Part shown: positions 1-9,300 of the stretch, piece after piece | Position numbering within the stretch: position 1 is the stretch's first letter | How the letters are laid out: each line of letters begins with the position of its first letter | From: Niveispirillum sp943371025 | GTDB taxonomy: Bacteria; Pseudomonadota; Alphaproteobacteria; Azospirillales; Azospirillaceae | Length of the DNA: 64,000 nucleotides | Reading direction: 5' to 3' | NCBI GenBank assembly: GCA_943371025.1 | Contig: CALRTC020000011.1 | Span: forward strand, 102,397 to 166,396 | Notes under the pieces: model-generated | What the model was told of the DNA's origin: nothing | The model's database searches: none | Seen by the model: only the letters and a program-made list of their open reading frames with translations | Position numbers and translations under genes: made by a program

Positions 1-1165
1 TGGACTTGGCATAGGCGCCGCGCACAGAACCGCGGAAATTGCCGCCGCCATCATATTTCAGCTTCAGGCCGTAATTGTCGGCATCGACGCTGGAATTCTG
101 CACATAGGAGATCGCCTCGGCCGAATTGGCGATCAGGGTACCGTTGATCAGCACACCGTTGCTGTCGATCGTATAGGGCTTGGTGGCATCCAGGCCCGGG
201 CTTTCGATGGCGAACGGGAATTTCAGCGAGGCTTCCGACGTCAAAATATCGGATTCAGAGTGGAACCACTCGCCCGACAGTTCCAGGCTGTCGGACAGGA
301 CCACAGCGCCGCTCAGCGAGCCGCCGATGCGCTTGCGCGACTGGTCGCGGTCGGTGGCGTAGCGGTATTCGGGTGCGTAGTAATTGGTCTTCACCGTGGC
401 CTTGTCGCCGCGCTCGGCAAAGCGCCAGTTGCCGCGGTTCTGGCCCTGCAGAACGTCCGTCTGCACATTCTGCTTGTCGTAGGACAAGGTGCCGATGAAG
501 GCGGCCTTGTCGCCCCAGTTATAACCGAAAGCCGCAGCACCCAGCGGCTTCCAGCCGCCTTCGGCGTGGCTGGACTTGGCGCCGCGGATGTTGCCGGCCA
601 CCGTGTAGCCCTCATCCAGCGCCAGCGGATTGCGGGTCTTCAGGTTGACCGTGCCGCCCAGACCGCCTTCCAGCAGCCTGGCATTCGGCGACTTGTAGAC
701 ATCGACCCCGCCCAGCAGTTCCGACGGCACGCCTTCCAGACTGTCGGTATTGCGGTCCTGGCCTTCACCCAAAGTGAAAACCTCCAGACCGGTCAGGAAA
801 ATCTCGTCGTTCAGCAAGGTGACGTTCTGGTCCAGACCGCGGATGCGGACCTTGGTCCCCTGCCCGTTATTGCGGTCGATCTGCACGCCGGACAGGCGCT
901 GCAGGCTTTCGGCAATGTTCTGGTCCGGGAACTTGCCCATGTCCTCGGCGGTCACGGACTCGATGATCTCGTTGGCATTGCGCTTGGTCTGCAGCGCATT
1001 GGCCAGCGAGGCGCGGAAGCCGGTGACGATGATCTCGTCCAGCGTCTGTTCGCCGCCGGCCGGGGCCGCGGTCGGCGCCTGCTGCGCCAGAACCGGCAGG
1101 GCGGCGCACAAGGCGACGGCCGCCGCACCACCCAGATAGAATCCAAGATTGAATTTACGCGACAT
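1..1165 (-). CDS. TonB-dependent outer-membrane receptor, N-terminal part (3' end outside window)
   Basis: The first 388 codons are seen; the C-terminal part of the barrel lies beyond position 1. The start ATG at 1165-1163 follows a strong GGGAGGAAAG ribosome site. A Sec signal peptide (about residues 1-27, ending ALPVLA) is followed by a TonB box region (TLDEIIVTG) and a plug domain containing IAESLQRLSGVQIDR, IRGLDQNVT and GGLGGTVNLKTRNPLALDEGY, which is typical of the TonB-dependent receptor family that often imports oligosaccharides in Caulobacter and Xanthomonas relatives. It diverges from an exported GH3 glucosidase, and the shared gap carries LacI-like operators, so uptake of a glucoside is the best guess. 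The substrate cannot be read from sequence. Confidence 0.9.
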   Translation of the reverse strand, partial: MSRKFNLGFYLGGAAAVALCAALPVLAQQAPTAAPAGGEQTLDEIIVTGFRASLANALQTKRNANEIIESVTAEDMGKFPDQNIAESLQRLSGVQIDRNNGQGTKVRIRGLDQNVTLLNDEIFLTGLEVFTLGEGQDRNTDSLEGVPSELLGGVDVYKSPNARLLEGGLGGTVNLKTRNPLALDEGYTVAGNIRGAKSSHAEGGWKPLGAAAFGYNWGDKAAFIGTLSYDKQNVQTDVLQGQNRGNWRFAERGDKATVKTNYYAPEYRYATDRDQSRKRIGGSLSGAVVLSDSLELSGEWFHSESDILTSEASLKFPFAIESPGLDATKPYTIDSNGVLINGTLIANSAEAISYVQNSSVDADNYGLKLKYDGGGNFRGSVRGAYAKS

Positions 1166-1850
1166 CTCTTTCCTCCCATGAAGGCGTCAGAGCCATTAAG
1201 GCATTTTGATTTATTTATTGCCCGGCATGCGGGCACACCTGTGGCGGATCCATGTCAACCTCCTCCCTGGCGGCTGGTGGGCAATTTGGCCTTTAGGCTG
1301 TTCTTGATGGCCCGGTTTTCACCATGAACAATATTGACAGCGCAGTCAATAGAGTTTGATAACGCTGTCATCCGCAGGGCCAAGTCAGGATATCCGTTCG
1401 CAGTGCAGCAAAAACCCCCAGTTTTGCTGGAGTAAATGAGGTTGTCCCGGCGGCGAGTGCCAAACAGGAAATGCCCTTGCATACGATTGACATCGCTGCC
1501 AATGGCGGATACAAACATTGACGACTGACGAACATGTCGTCGGTCAACATGTTGAAATACAAGCGTTATATATGATAACGCTAACTTAACGACCTTGCCC
1601 CGCGACCGAATCGGTCAATGGTCCATGGCGTCAGATAGCGTTGTCATAGTTGGAGACCAAAGTCCGGGCGGAATTCCATCGCTGTCCCGTGTGGATTTGC
1701 AAGGCAGCGGCCAAAACCGTTCCCTTCAGGCGTTGACAGATGGGCGAGATGATGTCATCTCATCTGACAACGATGTCAGATGAGATGACAGATTCAGCCG
1801 TTCCCGCTCGACCGAGGAATGGCATCCAACAAGAATGTGATTGCGGGAGG
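1166..1850. promoter_or_regulatory. Divergent control region with LacI-type operator-like palindromes
   Basis: This 685-base gap separates the TonB receptor and GH3 genes and holds no convincing gene. It contains several copies of a 14-base pattern close to TGAYARCGNTRTCA with a central CG: 1335-1348, 1357-1370, 1633-1646 and 1765-1778. A related half-matching copy lies at 1573-1586, inside the inverted repeat AGCGTTAT-ATATG-ATAACGCT (1562-1582). Palindromes with central CG are typical of LacI-family repressors. A different perfect palindrome, TCAACATGTTGA, sits at 1544-1555. The regulator itself is not in the window. Confidence 0.6.
1753..1790. repeat. Perfect 17-bp inverted repeat around a LacI-like operator
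   Basis: The arms TGTCATCTCATCTGACA (1753-1769) and TGTCAGATGAGATGACA (1774-1790) are perfect reverse complements separated by four bases. The inner 14 bases (1765-1778) form an operator-like palindrome. It lies about 60 bases before the GH3 start codon, so it could be an extended operator, a structured 5' leader, or both. Confidence 0.75.
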
Positions 1851-4418
1851 ATGAACGTGAAGTCGAAGAAGTTAACGCGCGGCCTGCGCGCCATCGGCTT
1901 TGTCAGCGCAATGGCCCTGACGGCGGGCCTGGGTGTTCAGGTCGCCCTGTCGGCAGACAATGCCGTGACGCCGACCGCCTCCCTCCATCCCGAAAAATGG
2001 CCGAAGCCCGCCAGCCAGCGGCTGATCGACCCGGCGATCGAAAAGAAGATCGACGCGCTGATGGCGCGCATGTCGCTGGAGGAAAAGGTCGGCCAGACCA
2101 TTCAGGCCGATATCGCCAGCATCAAGCCGGAGGACCTGCGCAAATATCCGCTGGGATCCATTCTGGCGGGTGGCAATTCGGGCCCGAATGGCGACGACCG
2201 CGCCCCGGCGCAGGCTTGGCTGGACCTGGCGGATGCGTACTACCGCGTTTCGATGGAACAGAAGCCTGGCCGTGTGCAGATCCCCGTGATCTTCGGCGTC
2301 GACGCCGTGCATGGCCACGGCAATATCGGTGCGGCCACCATCTTCCCGCATAATATCGCCCTGGGCGCCACGCGCGACCGCGACCTGTTGCGGCGCACGG
2401 GCGAGGTGACGGCGCGGGAGATGGCGGCAACGGGCATTGATTGGACGTTTGCACCGGCCCTGTCCGTCGTCCGCGATGATCGCTGGGGCCGCTCCTATGA
2501 AGGCTTCTCTGAAGATCCGGAGATCGTGGCTTCGTACGCCGGCGCCGTTGTGGAGGGTATCCAGGGGATCATCGGTTCCAAGGAATTCATGAAGCCGGGC
2601 CACACAGTGGCCACCGCCAAGCATTTCCTGGCCGATGGCGGCACCGATGGTGGCCGCGACCAGGGCGACGCCAAGATCAGCGAGGATGATCTGGTCCGGC
2701 TGCACAATGCCGGCTATCCGCCGGCCATCGATGCCGGTGTCCTGACCATCATGACATCCTTCAGTTCCTGGCAGGGCATCAAGCATCACGGCAACAAGCA
2801 GCTGATGACTGATGTGCTGAAGGGCCGCATGGGCTTCAACGGCTTCATCGTCGGCGACTGGAATGCCCATGATCAGGTGCCGGGCTGCACCAAATATAAC
2901 TGCCCGACCTCGCTGATCGCGGGTCTGGACATGTACATGGCGTCCGACAGCTGGGAACAGCTGTACATGAACACGTTGGCGCAGGTGAAGGACGGGACCA
3001 TCCCGATGGCGCGCCTGGATGACGCCGTGCGTCGTATCCTGCGCGTCAAGTTCCATGCCGGCCTGTTCGACAAGCCGGCGCCGAAGGACCGCAAGGATGT
3101 GCCCGCCATCGCCACGCTGGGCAGCCCGGAAAACCGCGCCGTCGGCCGCGAAGCGGTCGCCAAGTCGCTGGTTCTGCTGAAGAACCAGGGCGGGATCCTG
3201 CCTTTGTCACCCAAGGCCAAGGTGCTGGTCGCCGGCGACGGGGCCGATAATATCGGCAAGCAGGCCGGGGGCTGGACCATCTCCTGGCAGGGAACCGGCA
3301 ATCGTAACGACGAATTCCCCGGCGCCACCAGCATCCTGGATGGAATCAAGGAGGCGGTCGGTGCGGCCGGTGGTGCCGTCACCTATGACAAGGCCGGCAC
3401 CTACAAGGACAAACCGGACGTCGCCATCGTCGTCTTTGGCGAAGAACCCTATGCGGAATTCCAGGGCGATGTGGAAACCCTTGAATTCCAGCCGGGTGAG
3501 AAGGCCGACCTTGCCTTGCTGAAGAAGCTGAAGGCCCAGGGCATCCCCACGGTCGCTGTCTTCCTGTCAGGTCGGCCCATGTGGGTGAACCCGGAGATCA
3601 ATGCCTCGGACGCGTTTGTGGCGGCCTGGCTTCCCGGGTCGGAGGGTAATGGCGTCGCCGACGTGCTGTTCCGGGACAAGGACGGCAAGGTGAAGCATGA
3701 CTTCACCGGAAAACTCTCCTTCTCCTGGCCCAAGACGGCAGTGCAGACGCCGCTGAACCGCGGTGATGCCAATTACGATCCGCAATTCGCCTATGGCTAT
3801 GGCCTGACCTATAAGGACAAGGGCGATCTGGCCCCCCTGTCGGAGAACAGCGGCGTGCCGCCCGGCTCCGGCACCAGCACGGGCGTGTTCTTCCGCCGCG
3901 GGGCCGCCCCGGCGCCCTGGTCGCTGGCGGTTGCTGACAAGGTGGGCGAACTGCGCGTGACCACCACCACGGGGGTAAGCCCCGGCAAGGTCGTTAGCCT
4001 GAAGTCGGTTGATGTCGCCGCACAGGAAGACGCCAAGCAAGTGTCGTGGAACGGGACGGGCCTGGGCGCCATGGTCGTGTCCGGCCGGTCCGTGGACCTG
4101 TCGCGCCAGTCCAACGGCGATGTCACCCTGTCGCTGCGCTATCGCGTGGACGAGGTGCCGACGGGCGCTGTGAACCTGACCATGAATTGCGGCACGGACT
4201 GCAAGGGGTCGGTGGATATCGCGGCCATCCTGAAGGCTGCCAAGCCCGCGACCTTCACCACCACCAAGATTCCCCTGAAATGCCTCGCCGCCGCCGGTGC
4301 GCGGATGGCGACCATCGATGCGCCCGTGGTGATTTCCACCGACGGTCGGCTGGGCCTGACGGTCACCGACCTGAAGCTGGAAGCCGACCCGGCCAACGCC
4401 GTCTGCCCCGGCAAGTGA
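1851..4418 (+). CDS. Exported glycoside hydrolase family 3 beta-glucosidase (ExoP/BglX type)
   Basis: 855 residues, with a signal peptide (hydrophobic segment about residues 14-32). The N-terminal GH3 barrel carries the KHFLADGGTDGGRDQGD substrate-binding stretch and the GFIVGDW motif, with the probable nucleophile Asp at about residue 336. A GH3 C-terminal domain follows (KSLVLLKNQGGILPL onward), then an extra C-terminal beta-rich module like that of exo-1,3/1,4-beta-glucan glucohydrolases (ExoP). It should release glucose from beta-glucans or cello-oligosaccharides in the periplasm or at the surface. The start is uncertain: ATG 1851 abuts GGGAGG, while GTG 1857 has better spacing. Upstream in-frame ATGs lie in the operator region and are unlikely starts. 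Confidence 0.9.
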   Translation: MNVKSKKLTRGLRAIGFVSAMALTAGLGVQVALSADNAVTPTASLHPEKWPKPASQRLIDPAIEKKIDALMARMSLEEKVGQTIQADIASIKPEDLRKYPLGSILAGGNSGPNGDDRAPAQAWLDLADAYYRVSMEQKPGRVQIPVIFGVDAVHGHGNIGAATIFPHNIALGATRDRDLLRRTGEVTAREMAATGIDWTFAPALSVVRDDRWGRSYEGFSEDPEIVASYAGAVVEGIQGIIGSKEFMKPGHTVATAKHFLADGGTDGGRDQGDAKISEDDLVRLHNAGYPPAIDAGVLTIMTSFSSWQGIKHHGNKQLMTDVLKGRMGFNGFIVGDWNAHDQVPGCTKYNCPTSLIAGLDMYMASDSWEQLYMNTLAQVKDGTIPMARLDDAVRRILRVKFHAGLFDKPAPKDRKDVPAIATLGSPENRAVGREAVAKSLVLLKNQGGILPLSPKAKVLVAGDGADNIGKQAGGWTISWQGTGNRNDEFPGATSILDGIKEAVGAAGGAVTYDKAGTYKDKPDVAIVVFGEEPYAEFQGDVETLEFQPGEKADLALLKKLKAQGIPTVAVFLSGRPMWVNPEINASDAFVAAWLPGSEGNGVADVLFRDKDGKVKHDFTGKLSFSWPKTAVQTPLNRGDANYDPQFAYGYGLTYKDKGDLAPLSENSGVPPGSGTSTGVFFRRGAAPAPWSLAVADKVGELRVTTTTGVSPGKVVSLKSVDVAAQEDAKQVSWNGTGLGAMVVSGRSVDLSRQSNGDVTLSLRYRVDEVPTGAVNLTMNCGTDCKGSVDIAAILKAAKPATFTTTKIPLKCLAAAGARMATIDAPVVISTDGRLGLTVTDLKLEADPANAVCPGK

Positions 4419-4495
4419 TGCCGGCAGACCCGTTTCACCCCCGTCGGCACGGGCGGGGGTGAAGACGGTTCTCTCTCTTCTTGTCACCCCACTCC

Positions 4496-4527
4496 AGGCC
4501 ACCCGTTCGGGTGGCCTATTTTTTTTG
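4496..4527 (+). terminator. Rho-independent terminator after the GH3 gene
   Basis: The perfect 10-bp stem AGGCCACCCG / CGGGTGGCCT has a two-base loop and is followed by a run of eight T residues. A second, T-less hairpin (TTCACCCCCG ... CGGGGGTGAA, 4434-4463) lies just upstream. Confidence 0.9.
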
Positions 4528-4606
4528 GCCTCCGCACCGGCCCAAATGAAGCAGCCCGGCGCGATGGCCGGGCTGTCATGGTAATCAGCTACTGGCAGGA
4601 TCCACA

Positions 4607-5494
4607 TTACGCCTCGGCGGGGGACTCCGCCGGGGCGTCCGCCTTTGGCGCTTCCTTGGCCATTTCCTCCAGCCGGGTGAAAAGCTGCGGCACGATGGGG
4701 CTGTCCGGGTGGGTCTGGCGATAGGTATCGGCCAGCCCCTGCGCCTTCGCCATGTCGCTCTGCGCAATGGTCACGATCAGACCAGCCAGCTGGGCATGGC
4801 CCGCACCAACCTGCGGGGCCAGCCGGGTGGCGGCCAGATAGGCCTCCGCCGCGACGTCGAAGCTGCCCGCCTCCTCATGCACACGGCCCAGAGCATAGAC
4901 GGCTTCCGGCATGTTCTGGCGACGGGCCAGACAGCCCTGGAAGGCGGCCGCGGCTTCGGCCAGCTGACCCAGGCGGAACAGGGCATTGCCCAGGTTGAAC
5001 AGCGGCTCCACGGCGTTGGGATCGGCCTGGACGGCGCGCTGCCACGCCTCCGCCGCCAGGGGGATCTCGCCGGCCTGCTCGCGCACCATGGCCAGCCCGG
5101 ACCAGGCGTCACGGAAATTCGGGTCCAGTTCGACGGCACGGGTCAGGCTCTCGATGGCCTCGTCCAGCTTGCCCTGCTGGGCCAGCGCCATGCCCAGATT
5201 GTGGTGCGGCGGCGGATGGTCCGGCTTCAGCGCGCGGGCCTTCTTCAGGGCCGTCACCGCCTCGTCCAGCTTGCCCAGGCCCTGCAGCGTGGCGCCCAGG
5301 TTGGACCAGGCGACGCGCACATCCGGGTGTTCGGCATAGACCTTGGTGATCTTACGCAGCGTGTCGGCCGCTTCCTTCAGCCGGCCCTGGCGATGCAGCT
5401 CCGTCGCGGCGCGCATGTCGGCCGGGAAGCTGTTCAGCATCGCGTCTGACTTGGTCAGGTCGGAAAGCTGGCGACGGCGATCTTGGCGATTCAT
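4607..5494 (-). CDS. Tetratricopeptide-repeat protein
   Basis: 295 residues without a signal peptide, so probably cytoplasmic. From about residue 28 on it is built of TPR units, with recognisable repeats such as AWSNLGATLQGLGKLDEAVTALKKA, HNLGMALAQQGKLDEAIESLTRAVELDP, and LFNLGNALFRLGQLAEAAAAFQGCL. TPR arrays are protein-protein interaction scaffolds; no enzymatic domain is attached and no partner can be inferred from neighbours. The start ATG at 5494 is preceded in frame by a TTG; the ribosome site (GGGTAG) is weak. Confidence 0.85.
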   Translation of the reverse strand: MNRQDRRRQLSDLTKSDAMLNSFPADMRAATELHRQGRLKEAADTLRKITKVYAEHPDVRVAWSNLGATLQGLGKLDEAVTALKKARALKPDHPPPHHNLGMALAQQGKLDEAIESLTRAVELDPNFRDAWSGLAMVREQAGEIPLAAEAWQRAVQADPNAVEPLFNLGNALFRLGQLAEAAAAFQGCLARRQNMPEAVYALGRVHEEAGSFDVAAEAYLAATRLAPQVGAGHAQLAGLIVTIAQSDMAKAQGLADTYRQTHPDSPIVPQLFTRLEEMAKEAPKADAPAESPAEA

Positions 5495-5599
5495 CAAAAC
5501 TACCCGGATTCTTGGTGGATCATCTCACACCGGCCTTGATAGCAAGCCGGAACCGAAAACGGAACCGCCCAACGGATGGAAAACCACCCGATTTGACGT

Positions 5600-5638
5600 A
5601 AAAAAGCGGGGCCGGCCCCTTTCGGGAACCGGCCCCGC
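5600..5638 (-). terminator. Rho-independent terminator of the RND efflux operon / 20-codon ORF
   Basis: On the minus strand the stem GCGGGGCCGG / CCGGCCCCGC (5606-5615 with 5629-5638) is followed by six T residues (A-run 5600-5605 on the plus strand). It lies 60 bases past the stop codon of the 20-codon ORF at 5698-5760. Confidence 0.85.
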
Positions 5639-5697
5639 CTTCCATGACAGGCATGGACGTCCGCTTTGGCGGTGGACCCCGCCAGCGGCCCTTCCGA

Positions 5698-5760
5698 TCA
5701 GCCGGAGATGCCCCGGATGCCGGAGAGATCCGCGCGGGTCCGCAAAGTGGAACGAGACAT
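5698..5760 (-). CDS. 20-residue peptide ORF with an exceptionally strong Shine-Dalgarno
   Basis: The ORF encodes MSRSTLRTRADLSGIRGISG and then stops with TGA. Upstream of its ATG, at the ideal spacing (seven bases after GGAGG), lies AGAAAGGAGGTGATCC (5762-5777). This is complementary to the whole 3' tail of alphaproteobacterial 16S rRNA, an unusually long match. A Rho-independent terminator follows at once. The peptide is basic at its N terminus and rich in Arg, Ser and Gly, with no membrane segment. No known family is recognised. It could be a translated small protein or a leader-type peptide. It sits 104 bases behind the metal-efflux genes on the same strand. Confidence 0.6.
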   Translation of the reverse strand: MSRSTLRTRADLSGIRGISG

Positions 5761-5864
5761 CGGATCACCTCCTTTCTGTGTGTTGCACAACACCCCGAAC
5801 ATGGGCGCCGCCAGCCCATCCGTCAAGGGGATTGATCCGATATCGGAAGCATCATGAGCCTGCT

Positions 5865-6296
5865 TCAATGCATCTGGTGCCCTTCGTGCCCCGTTGCAGC
5901 GGGCGCCGCCATCTCATACCGCGCCGTGACGGGGCCCTTGCCGGCCAGGGTCACGGTGGTGGCGATCTTGGTGCCGGCGGGGACCTCCCGGTCCAGCTTG
6001 CCCGACAGGCTGTTGGCGCCGGCCGGGGCCAGCGCCACCTGTACCGGCGCGCCGGCGATCAGCAGGGTGACGGTGCCGGTGGCGCCGGCCGTATCCACCG
6101 GCTTCTCCTCCATCGTGTTCAGATAGACGGTCAGGCTGTCCTTGCCGATGACAATCTCCTGATGCAGGGGGCCGGCATGGGTCTGCATGCCGCCATGCAC
6201 GCCGATGGGCGGGGCATGGCCGAAGGCGGCGACGGGCGACAGCAGCAGGGCGGCGGCCATGGACAAGGAGAGGGTCAGGGCGGTGCGGTTGCGCAT
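5865..6296 (-). CDS. Small exported protein of the RND efflux operon
   Basis: 143 residues with a signal peptide (residues 1 to about 29, ending AAFGHA). The mature protein is a beta-rich single domain containing LHQEIVIGKDSLTVYLNTMEE and ending in the His-rich tail GHEGHQMH. The start ATG 6296 has AAGGAG at good spacing. It is the last full-size gene of the metal-efflux group, 21 bases after the pump gene. A periplasmic metal-binding or accessory role is inferred from its location and His content; it matches no family I can name. Confidence 0.75.
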   Translation of the reverse strand: MRNRTALTLSLSMAAALLLSPVAAFGHAPPIGVHGGMQTHAGPLHQEIVIGKDSLTVYLNTMEEKPVDTAGATGTVTLLIAGAPVQVALAPAGANSLSGKLDREVPAGTKIATTVTLAGKGPVTARYEMAAPAATGHEGHQMH

Positions 6297-6317
6297 GGGG
6301 AACACTCCTTCAACAGA

Positions 6318-9300
6318 TCAAAAGGCCTCGACCGGTTGGCCGGGCATGGATGCGGGGGATTGGGACAGCAGCCGGGCAACGGCCGGCCCGCCGAAGCGGG
6401 CGAACAGCAATGGGGTCAGCACCGTATCCAGCAGCGTGGCGCTGATCAGGCCGCCAAAGATGGTGACGGCGACGGGATGCAGGATCTCCTTGCCCGGCGC
6501 GTCGGCCCCGATCAGCAGCGGGATCAGGGCCAGCCCGGCCGACAGCGCCGTCATCAGCACGGGCACCAGCCGTTCCCGGCTGCCACGCCGGATCATGGCG
6601 GGGCCGAACACCTCCCCCTCGATCCGGCACAGATTGATGTAATGGCTGATCTTCAGGATGCCGTTGCGGGTGGAAATGCCGGCCAGCGTGATGAAGCCCA
6701 CCATGCTGGCGACCGACAGCGGCAATCCCGCCAGCCACAGCGCCGCCACCGACCCGACCAGGGCCATGGGCACCGTGCCCATGATGATCAGGACGGGCAC
6801 GGCGGCGCGATAGCGGCTGTGCAGCACCAGGAAGATCAGCGCGAAGGAGACCGCGGACAGGGCGGCAATGGTGCGCGCCGCCTGTTCCTGAGCCTGGAAG
6901 GTACCTTCCAGGCTGGCATGGGTGCCGGCGGGCATGGGCGTGGCGGCCAGCACGGCGCGGATATCGGCGACGATGGCCGCCATGTCGCGCTTGCCATCGC
7001 CATTGCCCAGGATGGCCAGACGCCGCACGCCATTCTCGCGCAGCACCTCGTTCGGGCCATCCGCCTCTGTCACCGATGCCAGCGACGATAGCGGTACGGG
7101 CCCGACCGGCGTGTCGATCAGCATCCGGCCCAGCGCGGCCGGATCGCGGTCGGCATCCACCATACGCAGCACCAGATCATGGCGGCGGTCACCATCGATG
7201 ATCTCCGTCACGTTCTCCCCGCCGCTCAACGACTGGACGGCGGCCAGCACGGCGGACGGGGTGACACCATGGGCTCGCGCCCGGGCCGGGTCGACATCGA
7301 CCCGCAATTGCGGGATCAGGACCTGCTTTTCGATCTGCAGATCGACCAGACCCGGCACGCCCGACAGCTTGTCACGCAAGCCGCCGGCCAGCGCCCGCAA
7401 GGCGCCCATATCGTCGCCGTATAGCTTCACCGCCAACTGCGCCCGCACGCCGGACAGCATATGGTCCAGCCGGTGGGATATGGGCTGGCCGATATTGACG
7501 GTGGCCGGCAGGGCCGACAGCCGGGCCCGGACATCGGCCAGGATATCGGCCTTGGCGCGGGCGGATGGCTTCAGATGCGCCTCAATCTCCGACACATGCA
7601 CGCCCAGCGCATGTTCATCCAGCTCCGCCCGGCCCGTGCGGCGGGCAACACTGGTCACTTCCGGCACGCCTGCAATCAACCGTTCGGCCATGCGCCCCAC
7701 GTCGGCCGAGGCATCGAGCGAAATGCCGGGATTGAGGTTCAAGGTGATGGTCAGCGTGCCTTCATTGAAGTCGGGCAGGAAGGCGCGCGGCAGGAACGGC
7801 ACGGCCACCAGGGCCGCCAGGACGGCGGCCACGACACTGCCGATCACCAGCGACCGGTGGGCAAAGGCCCAGTCCAGCAGCCGGTCATTGCCCGCCTTCA
7901 ACCGGCGAACCAGCCATCCTTCATGCTCCACCGTCCCCGCCAGCCGCGGCAGCAGGAAATAGGACAGCACGGGCGTGACCGTGATGGCCGTGACCAGGCT
8001 GGCCAGGATGGAGACGATATAGGCCACACCCAGCGGCGCGAACAGCCGCCCCTCGATCCCCGACAGGGCGAACAGCGGCACGAAGACCAGGACGATGATG
8101 GTGGTGGCATAGACGATGCCCGACCGCACCTCCGCGCTGGCCGCCAGCACGATGGGCAGCACCGGCTGCGGGTCGGGTCGGGCGGCGTTTTCGCGCAGGC
8201 GGCGGAAGATATTCTCCACATCCACCACGGCGTCATCGACCAACTCACCGATGGCAATGGCCAGCCCGCCCAGCGTCATGGTGTTGATGGTCAGGCCCAG
8301 TGCCTTGAACACCAGCACGGCCACCAGCAGCGAGATGGGAATGGCGGTCAGGCTGATGATCGTTGTGCGGAAATTGCCCAGAAACAGGAACAGGATGACG
8401 GCGACGACGATGCCGGCTTCGACCAGCACGCGTTCGACATTGTCGACGCTGTTCTGGATGAAATCGGCCTGGCGGAACACGACCAGCGGCGGGGCCACGC
8501 CGTCGGGCAGGCCGGCCGTCAATTCGCCCAATGCCGCCTCCACGGCCTTTGTCACGGACAGCGTATCGGCATCGGGCTGCTTCTGGACGGAGATCAGCAC
8601 GGCTGACGCGGCGTCCAGCCCCGAATCGCCCCGGCGCGGGCGGGCCGCCTGCCCCACCTGGGCGATATCGCCCAGGGTGATGGTGACGCCGTCCCGCGTC
8701 GCCACGGGCAACAGGCGCAGATCCTCCTCCCGGCTGGTGCGGCCGATACCGCGGATCAGCAGTTCCTCCCCCCGCCGGTCGACGATGCCGCCGCCGACAT
8801 TGGCCCCATATTGGGCCAGTGCGGCACGCAGGTCCGCCAGCGTCACGCCCAGCAGGGCCATGCGGCCCGTATCGGGGGCGACACGGAACTGCCGCACCTG
8901 CCCGCCCATGGGGATGACCTGCGATACGCCGGGAATGGACAGCAGCCGCGGCCGCAGGGTCCAGTCGCCCAGGTCGCGCAGGCGCATCGGGTCCATGGCC
9001 GCCCCCGCCGATGGCGTCAGCGCCACCAGCATGATCTCCCCCATGATGGAGGAGATGGGGCCCATCTGTGGCACCACGCCCGGCGGCAACTGCCCGGTCA
9101 GCAGCGACAGCCGTTCCGTCACCTGCTGACGGTTGCGATAAATCTCCGTGCCCCAGCCGAATTCAACCGTGATGACCGACAGGCCGGCGCTGGAGGTGCT
9201 ACGCACCCGTTCCACGCCCGGCATGCCGTTCATGGCCGTTTCGATGGGGAAGCTGACCAGCCGCTCCACCTCCTCCGGTGCCATGCCGGGGGACTCAGTC

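Noticed and set aside
1872..3056. 394-codon minus-strand open frame inside the GH3 gene
   Set aside because: Antisense shadow of a conserved enzyme with low-complexity His/Arg-rich translation.
5762..5777. Plus-strand match to the 3' end of 16S rRNA (GGATCACCTCCTTTCT)
   Set aside because: The sequence upstream (AACGAGACATC...) does not resemble 16S rRNA, so this is not an rRNA fragment; on the minus strand it is a ribosome binding site.
5343..7091. 582-codon plus-strand open frame across the efflux operon end
   Set aside because: It runs through a terminator, a small gene and the RND gene in antisense; the product is repetitive Gly/Gln/His.
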